DNA of 64,000 nucleotides, taken from the NCBI RefSeq assembly GCF_900106995.1, contig NZ_FNOK01000024.1:62001-126000 (forward strand), written 5' to 3'. Shown piece by piece: positions 12,001-21,000 of this stretch. The DNA comes from Saccharopolyspora shandongensis. GTDB taxonomy: Bacteria; Actinomycetota; Actinomycetes; Mycobacteriales; Pseudonocardiaceae. A program made the position numbers and the translations under genes. The notes under the pieces are model-generated. The model was not told where the DNA came from. It saw only the letters and a program-made list of their open reading frames with translations, and searched no databases. Positions within the stretch are counted from its first letter, which is position 1. Each line of letters starts with the position of its first letter.

Positions 12001-15000
12001 GACGTGTCCCGACCGAGCTGCCGAGGCTCGCCGAGGAGTGGAGGGTGCCGATCCAGGACCTCTACTCGCTCGCCCAATACCTCCGGCTGGACCCGGGCGG
12101 GCTCCGCGAGCATGTCAGGACCGAGAACTTCCTCGCCCAGCTGACGGACCAGTTCGAACGGTTCGGGCTTTCGGTCGGTGAGGACGGCATTGCCTTCTTC
12201 GCGCGGATGCACCAACTTTCGGTCGGACCGCAGGAATGGGAGGACCTCGGTTGGTTCCTCCAACGCCGCGATCGAATCGATCTGTCCGAGGACACTGAAC
12301 TGCCCGCGCTGCGCCAGGTCGGCGACTTCTCCGACGAGGAGCTGGCAGGGCTGGTTCGGGAGTGGCGGGACTCCACCGGCGGAGTCCGGGAAGCGTGGGC
12401 CGATCCGGCATTCCGCAACGACGTGGCGAACGTGCTGTACGTCCGCCCCGACGTCCTGGAGCTGCTGGACCCGCATGCGTGGACCGAATACGGCGGGCCG
12501 TGGGCGGGGACTGCCGCGGATCTCAGGGCGATAGCCAACACCGTGAGCGAGGGGCTCGCCGACTACGGTTTGGAACCGGGGGATCTGCCTTGGTTCCAGG
12601 GCATCTTGCCCCATCTGGATCCCGACGACGTGGTGGCCTTCCACGAGTACCTTCGGCGCGAGCGCGCCGATGTGTCGGGGCTGCGCGTGCAGGGAGTCCA
12701 GGTGGGACGAGACGCGGTCGCCCGCTGGCGGCTCGGGGCGGGCCTGGACGAGTCGTTCCCGGACGGGGTCAATCCCGTCGCACTGGCGCAGTTCGCGAGG
12801 TCGGCGGAGCTGAATGTCCAGCAGAGGCTGGACTTCGTCCGGGAGGCCCGGAACTACGGCGGGTTTCCGCCTATCGTGCAGGGCCTTTCGGCGTCGTGGC
12901 AGGTCGGTCCCGGACTGGTCTACCGAGTTGCCGCAGCGCTTGACGTCTCCCCGAGGCAACTTCGGGTGGACCTGCCGTGGTTGGGCCAGTCGGCATCGCC
13001 GCACCCGGAGCAGGTCGCAGCGCACGCGGTTCGGTCCTGGATGCGGCAGTTCGGTTTCCAGCCCGAGGATCTGGCGCTGTTCGGGGCGCTGGGCCGGGTC
13101 GGACCGGGAGAACTGGCGAACTTCCGGGACTTCCTCGAACGGGGCGGGTTTTCCCCTACCGACCTGCGTGCCGACGAGGCGCGGGCCCGACAGTTGGTCG
13201 AGGAGTGGCGGAATTCGCTGGCGGAGCCCGATGCTCGGCTCGACGGGACCGGGACCGTGGAGGGGACGTGGTGGCGCGAACTGGCGGACCTCGACTGGTT
13301 CGGGCGCCGCGAGGCGGCTCGGCTGGAATCGCTCGTGACGCGGCCGGAGTTGACAGTGCTCCGCGGCAAGTCCTACGACCCCAGGCCGGATCTCGTTTCC
13401 CTGACCCGGAAGTTGGGCCGGGTCCCCGATGAGATTCCACGCTTGGCGCGCAACACTCTTGGCGAAGCCCCGATCCTGCTGCGCCCCGGGGATCCGCAGT
13501 CCGCCCGCGGCTCCGAGGTGAAGGCGGCGACCCTGCTGCGAGCTGCGGCGGCACTCGGCGTCGAGCCGGTGCACCTGACGACGCTGTTCCGGCACGACCT
13601 GATCGGCTTCGAGAACCCGCGAGGCGGGCATCAGGTCTGGATCGACGCGATGGCGGCTCGGCTGCAGCGGCTCGGACTGACCAGTCCCGCGAGGTGGGCC
13701 GACTTCGCTCACGTTGTTGACGGCTTGGACCACAACGGCTGGCGGGATCACCAGTTCCTGCAAAGCTTCCTGGCAGAAGTCGACACGTCCTTGCCGGACC
13801 TGTACGCGGCGACGGACGAAGTGCGCGCCGCTGTGCTGATGGAATACCGGGAGCTGTTGGAGGCATCGCTGCCGCACTCCGGACGTTCGGCCGCGGGCGA
13901 TGGCGGCCAGGTGTTGACCGAGGGTTTTGAGAGCATGCTGCTCGACAATCCGGAGAACGACAACGGTTCGATGCCGCCGCAGGAATCCGCGAGCACGTTG
14001 GTCGAAGGGGACGCACCCCACCCACCGGATTCCCAGCCAGAACCTGGTGACGGAGAAGAACCGCCAACCTACACCGAGCATGACCCGGAGCTGCCCCGAT
14101 ACGCCGGATTCGACCGCGACCTCCCGGATTTCGGGCAGGACGTGGTGCACCCGGTGCTGCGCGAAATGATCCTGGCGGAGCTGGGCGGCGCGCCGCACCC
14201 GGCGCACGAGGCCATCGCGGCCGAGGCGGCGATGGCCGTCGCGGCCGACGCGTTGGCCGTGAACCCGCTGCACCTGCGGCCGTTCCTGCGCGGCTTCCTC
14301 GGGCTCGACGTGCCCGGCCAGCTCGACGGGTTCGTGCGCAGCTTGCGCGACGCCGCTGCCGTGCTTGGTGCTGAGTCCGACGCCGACCGCGCGTGGCTGT
14401 TCCAGTTCGTCGACAACCCCGCGGTGACCGGCCACGGACCGGCGCGGCTGGGGCCGCTGCAGGTGCTCAACGGGCTGGTGATGGCGGAGAACAGGTTCGG
14501 CATCACGCTGCGCGAGCTGCGGAGCATGGACGAGGTCGCCCAACTCGAACGGTGGGACGACATGGTCGGTGTGCTGGAACACGAAGGCGGAGATCTCCGG
14601 GCGTTCGACGCGACACCGCCGGGCGGCCAGGAATTGCGCGACCACGTCCACCAGTGGGTGTCCAGCGCCCTGTCCATCGAGTCGAGGGACTACCGCCAGG
14701 TGTTCGGCGACGGCGGCGCCGAGGCGCTGGCGAGGCTCGGTTCCAGGATCGGCATGGGCCCGCGCTCGATCGAGCTGATCTCCTACGCCGCATCGATCGG
14801 CCGAGTCCCGAAGGAGATCCCGGAGCTGACCCGGCGGCTCGGTCTGCCGGAAGCCGACGGAGCCACGCTGGTCCGTGCGGCACGTCTGCTGGGCCTGCGC
14901 AACCCGGAACACCTGCTCGTGTTCGGCACCGATCTGGCGAACCAGGCCCGCGCGGGCAACCCGCTGAACGTAGACGAGTGGGTTCAGGGCCTGCACGAGA

Positions 15001-18000
15001 GCTTGGCGCGGTCGGGGTTGCCCACCACTCCGGACGGGAGCCGCGTGCTCGTTCCGGTCGTGGCCGAGCGCGCCCACTCGTTGGACGTGCGGATGGAGGA
15101 GTTCGGCGAGCTCGACCAGACCCTGCGGGCCCGCCGTTCGTCCCTGGGGCAATGGGTCAACCTGCTTCCTCAGCACGCGGCGCGTGACGTGCAGCGGTGG
15201 CGGGCGGAGCGGCTGGGGATCCATCCAGCGCGGTTCGCACAGCTATCCGGCACCGCCGGATTCGATCACCGTGCGCTGGTGGACGTCGCGGATCGGCTCG
15301 GGCTCGGCAGCGATCGGGCACTGCTGGTCGAGCACAGTGCGAGAACCGGCATGCCGCCGGGAGAATTCGCTGATCTCGCGCGGCGGCAGAGGCTGGACCC
15401 GCGCACGGTCCTGCGCAGCTGGGCAGCCGACCGGCTGGGGATCACCTCGGGGCTGCAGGATTCCCCGGGTGTCGACCTGGGCGCACTGGTGGGGTTCGCG
15501 AACCTCGCCGACCTGCCGCGCGTCGGTGCGGACAGCGATGTGTTCACCGCCGCCGACCTGGTGGAGATGAGCACCCTGCTCGGCCGTGTTCCGCACGAGC
15601 TGATCTACCGGATCGCGCAGCCGGGCGCGGATCCCCAGGCCGGGCTCCAGGAAGCCAAGCAGTGGCTAGCCGGCTGGCGGGGCGAGGAAGATCCGCGCGG
15701 TCGGGTGCTGGCCGGATACCAGCCGATCTCGTTCGACCGCATGCAGTACCAGAACCTGTGGCCTGAGGGGGAATGGAAAGCCCACCTCCAGCGCGGCAGC
15801 GCACTGGTCTCGGCTGCGCTCCGCTGGGGGCCGACCGCCGATATCAGTCCGATGCACCTCCTGGAGCAGGTCACCGAACTCGCGGCTCTCGACGATGCGG
15901 TTCAAGGCCGGCTCAACGAGGTGTGGCCGAACTTCGAGGAGGAGCTGACCGAAGGGCGCCCCCGAGCTGCTGCTGTCGCCGCGGTCATCAACACCGCGCT
16001 GCACCGGCTCCCGCTCTACGCGGGAGGGGAAGTCCACCAGGCGATTCCGGAGATGCACGACGGGCTCGTGCCGGGAAAGGTGATCGAACACCAGGGGTTC
16101 GCCTTCGCGACGGCACCCGGCCAGCCCGCGGGCGGGGTCCACATCGCCTACCGCCCGGCACCTGCCAGCTCATGGCGGTCTGCGCGGGCGATCCCCGGAC
16201 AACGGGAACTGACCGTCGGGTTCCCGCTGGGCACCCGGTTCCGCGTGGTGTCGGTGGACCACGTCCCAGACCCCGGCGGCAACGCGCCGTCCACCCGCAT
16301 CGTCATGGAGGAATACCACGGGGACGGACCGGGGGACACGCCCCCGAGCGGGCCGCCGAAGCGGTCCGCCGATGACGAGCCCGATCCAGCGCCGAAGCGC
16401 CCCAAGCACGACGACGAGTCGGTCGGGGCGACGGACCGCCGGCAGGCCTCCGATGCCGATGATCCGGTCGAGAGTGGGAACAGCCTTCCGGCGCAGGCCT
16501 CGCGCGTGGAGATCGATGGGTTCGACGCCCAGTGGCGGCTGACCCTCCAAGGGGTGTTCGGCCGCGAGGTGATGCCCGAGGAATACCGGGCGTGGCAGGA
16601 ATACGCGGGAACTCGCGCGGAGCGCGATTGGCGAGAGGCAACGCTGGACCGGTCCGCGGCGAGTGGATCGCGGAGTGCGCCGGAGGTGCTTCGGCATGTC
16701 GAGGCGGCCGAGGCACAGCTGGCGGATGCGCAGGCGCGGTTGGGCAACGCCGAGGCCAGGCTCAGGGAGTCCGGGGCCGATCCGAACGCGTTGTACGACC
16801 GGTACCAGCGGGATCGTGCCGAGTACTACGCCAGGCGGGGCCGTGCTCCGGGCGGCAGCCCCGCATGGATGGGGCACTCGCCGAAGGGCTGGGTGAGCCA
16901 GGCGTGGACGGGATCCACGTTGTTCCCGTCCGGTCCGGCTCTGCACGTTGATGCTCCGCAGGGCGAGACTGATCCGCACATCAAGGCGGGCAGCGATGCC
17001 GGTGCACCGTTTGGTGGTGGTGTGCACGAGGCAGCCCTGAACTCGCTCGTCGATCTCGGTTTGGATGCGCAGCGGGTCGCTGAGGTTCGGGCGGAGTTCG
17101 AGGGACTGGCCGCCACCGGTCACCTGGAGGACCATTCGCTGGACATCGCCGCGAATCCGGGTGTGCGGGAGGCGCTGCAGGTCATCCACGCCAACCTGGA
17201 CCGGATCCCGGAAGCGAGTCGTGGCCGGTTGCGGGCCTGGGTGGCGGATGCGGTGCTGGCCACGTCGCTGGTGCCGGTCCGGGAGTCGGCCCCGGATTCC
17301 CTGGCCGGGCTCGATCACGCGGCGGTCCAGCGCAGGTCGGCGGTGCGGGTGCTGACCCCGAACCGCCTGGAGGTGGTGCTGACGGGGGTCGCCAAGAACC
17401 TCAGGAGCTGGACGGACCCGTTCGACGCGGCGTGGTCCGCGCTGGAGCACTCCGGCTACCAGCCGGACGACGGGCTGCCGCAGCGGCTGGTCCGGCTGTC
17501 CCTGGTCAACCTGACTCCGCAGGCGCGGCTGCAGCTGGGCGAAGATGCACTGTTCCAGCGTCTGCTGAGCCGCGAGGACGCCTTGGTCGAGTCCATGTTC
17601 GCCTCCGGCGGGCACGACGAACAGCGCTTCCTGGCCACTTGCCTCGCGTCGGCGGCCAACACGGAGGTGCTGGGCAAGGTGCCGACGACAGCGGGACTGC
17701 TGTTGGTCGGTCGGAACCTCGCCGACGAGGTGCGGGCGTTGATCGACAACCCCCCGGCCCAGTGGGCGCAAGTGCTCGACGAACGCGACCAGATCTTCGG
17801 GCGGACCATCCGCGAGCTGGTGTCCGACCGCCTCGACGAGGCGGCGGCGGTGTTCGACGACATCGAGCGCCGCGCCTCAGAGCTGATCGACGGCGACAGC
17901 CGGAACCCCGATGCGTGGGCCGAGTTCAGCCAGCGGTGGGGGCGCACCATGCAGAAGCTGTCGGTCGTCGTCGATCCGTCGCAGGGACCGGATTCCGTCC

Positions 18001-21000
18001 CCGTGCTGACCAACAAGCTCATCGACGGCCGTTGGGGCTGGAGCGCGGGGGTTTCGGCACTGCTCATGGTGCTCGACCGCCCGTTCCGGCGATTCGCGTC
18101 GGTGAACAGCATTGCTTTCGGCAAGGCGTTGCATACCACCCTCGTCGACGAGGGGCTGCCGCGACGGGAAGTGGAGTTCACACGGTGGAGCGATGAGTTC
18201 GGCGTAGCCGAATGCTGGCAGCGGGTGCACCGCAACGGCGGTACGGTGCTGACCACAGCCACTCACGCGGTCTGGTTGGAAGCGGTCCAACGCGACGGGC
18301 AGCAGGCCTTCCTGGTGCACGATCCGAAGAAGTCCCACCCCGACCACTACAGCCCGGCCGGAATGCTGGAGTGGGCTCGCCGGAACAAGTTCACGATGGA
18401 CCTGGTCGATCTGCCGGATCGGCCTTTCCAGGACGAGGTCCCGCCAAAGGAGACGCAGCGATCACCGGAACCATCGGCGTCCACATCGGATAGCTGGTCC
18501 GCTGCCGACGAATCGGTGGAATCGACCACGGCGTCGTGGGAATCTTCGCAGCACGCAACGGAATCGTCAGAGCCGTCCGAGCTTCCCGGCGACCGGCCGG
18601 AGCCGGAGGTGTCGGTTGCCGAGGAGCTTGCCGCGTTCGGCCTGGATGAACAGCGGTTCGCGCAGGCGCGTGCCGAGCTGGGCGAGTGGGCGGGTGACGG
18701 CCGGGTCGAGGACTACACGGCGGAGATCCTGTCGCGGCCGGAGCTGGGACGCGCGCTGCGGGAGATCCGCGCGAACCTGGATTTGGTGCCCGGCCTTGAT
18801 GTTGCGCGGCTGAAGTCGCTGGTCGCCGATGCGGTGCTGTCGGCGGCGCTGGTGCCGGTGCGGGATGCGGTGGTCTCGGGTTCGATGCACCACAACGCCA
18901 GCACCCAGCACGAGCGACTGGCCGCGCAGCCGCTTTCCCCGCATGGCCTGCAGGAGCTGTTGGACAACATCGCCGACCTCACCGGCCAGGGCAAGGACCC
19001 CTTCCGGGCGCGCGAATCGCTGCTGCGCCACTCCGGTTACGAGCCGGAACAGGGCCCGTCCCGCCGGCTGACGCAGCTGTCGCTGGTGAACCTGAACCCG
19101 CACCTCCGCCAGCAGCTGGTTCACGATGGACTTTTCCAGCGGCTGCTGGACAACGACGAGGCCCTCGGCAACGCTTTGTTCGGCACCGACGGCCACGACT
19201 GGCGCGACCTGCTCGCCGCGCACGGCCTGCAGGCGGGCACGATGCCGACGATCGGCGGGCTGCTGCAGGTCGGACGCCACGTCGTGCGGCACCTGGACGA
19301 GCAGTTGACCGCGTTGACCATGGAGGCCAGCCGTACCGGGGCGGGGCAGCGGCGGGGCGGGGATGCCGTCGACGAGTTCGTTCGGCAGCACCTCACCCGG
19401 GCGCAGGAGGCGTTCGACGAGATCGAGCAGATGGCGCAGGACTCCTTCGACAGCATTGAGCGGACGGCTTTGGCGTTCATCCAGGCCGAATCCGATGGCA
19501 GCCCGGTCCACCACGAGCAGTGGGCCGAGTTGACCAGGGCGTGGAGCACCACGATGCGCGCGATGCTGATGTGGGACGGGCCCGCGCTCGACGGCCTGCG
19601 CGCCGCGTTGTCGGACGTGATGAGCACCAACGGGGTCCGGGAGCAGGTGCGGGTCACCGGCGAGACCGAGCCGGGGCCGCTGTGGGAGCGCGTTCGCGGC
19701 GGTGGCGGCGCGGTGCGGGCCACGATCGGGGTGCATGCGCAGCCGGTCTTGGTCCAGGCGGTCCGCCAGGACGGTACGCGGCTGTTCTCGGTCGCTGATC
19801 CGGAGGTGGACCACGTCCAGATGCTCGACTTCGAAGGGTTCGTGCGTTGGGCGGACAACGCCGAGGCAGTCCTCGCGCTGCCCGTCGACCATCCCCAGGC
19901 CGCGAACAGCCCCGAACCACCAGATCGGGAAGCTTCGCTCGGCGAGCAGACTTCGGACGACTCGGACTACTGGGCCGACGACAGCGCCGAGTCGACATCC
20001 GAACCGGACAGCGAGGGAAGCCTCACCCGCGCGGACGACTCCGCCCCGACGCACTCCAACACCGGTGACGGAACGGGGGCGCATTCGGAGCAGACCGGAG
20101 GCGAAGACCAGCATCCGCGCTCGATGCCGGACCGAAACGCCGCGCCGGCTTCGTGGAAAACCACCGAATACCGGACGTTCGGGTCTGCTTCGGACACTGG
20201 TGGGGCGGCGCAGAAGCTTGCTCGCGGGCCGTTCGCCCACCGGGCCAACGAGCAGATCATCGATGCGTCCTTCCCCCGGTTCCTCGGGGCGCGGCCGGTG
20301 CTGGTCGATGAGCATCCGCCGGTGCGGATCTCCGGCGACGGCACGCTGGCCATCGCCGCGCACGGTCACGGGGCCAAGGAGGTCTTCGCGACGCTGGATG
20401 TGGTGCGGAGGGCGCAGGCCGACCTCGACCGCGTCGGCGGGGGCGCGAAGTTGCAGGTGGACGACAGCACCGGCATCGAGTTCAACGCCGGCGGGAAGAT
20501 GCAGCGGCTCTACCGGGTGGTGCCGGGCTTCGGGGATGGCGGTGTCTCGGACATCTCCAAGGAGTTCACCCGCGACGTGCTCGGCGCCTCGCCCACGCAC
20601 GCCGTCCTCTACGACACGCGCCCGCCTGGCGCGGGCGGGACCGGCAAGTTCGCCACGGCGAAGATCAACACCACCAGCGACAAGGAGATATCCGGCACCC
20701 ACCAGCTGGCCGACGCGCTGGTCTCGACCACGCCGGAGCTGACCGACACCGAATGGGCCGCCGGACAGGTGCGCCGGGGCTGGGACGAGCAGGAGTACGA
20801 CTCCCCGACGCCGGGGGAGGGCTACGGCCGGGCATTCTCCCGCACCGGTGGGGGAGGCTCGGTGGCCGCGAAGCTGGGCATCAACGAGCACGCTCGTCCG
20901 CGGGTCGGCGAGGGCTATCTCATCCAGCCGATCTCACACGGCACCAACGATGACGGCAGCCGCCGGTTCTCGCTGGACTTCTCCTCCGGTTCCGACGAGG

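Noticed and set aside
10497..15224. A very long minus-strand open frame (1,575 codons) opposite the giant gene
   Set aside because: It is a shadow of the GC-rich plus-strand frame. Its protein is Arg/Pro/Val-rich with no motif, and the plus strand has clear repeats.
17028..19908. Duplicated modules as active papain/C39-type peptidases
   Set aside because: No nucleophilic Cys is found at the expected place in either copy; only the His/Asp-Pro part resembles them.
18567..20891. A minus-strand open frame of 774 codons under the giant gene
   Set aside because: No domain was recognised, and the plus strand has matched repeat copies.
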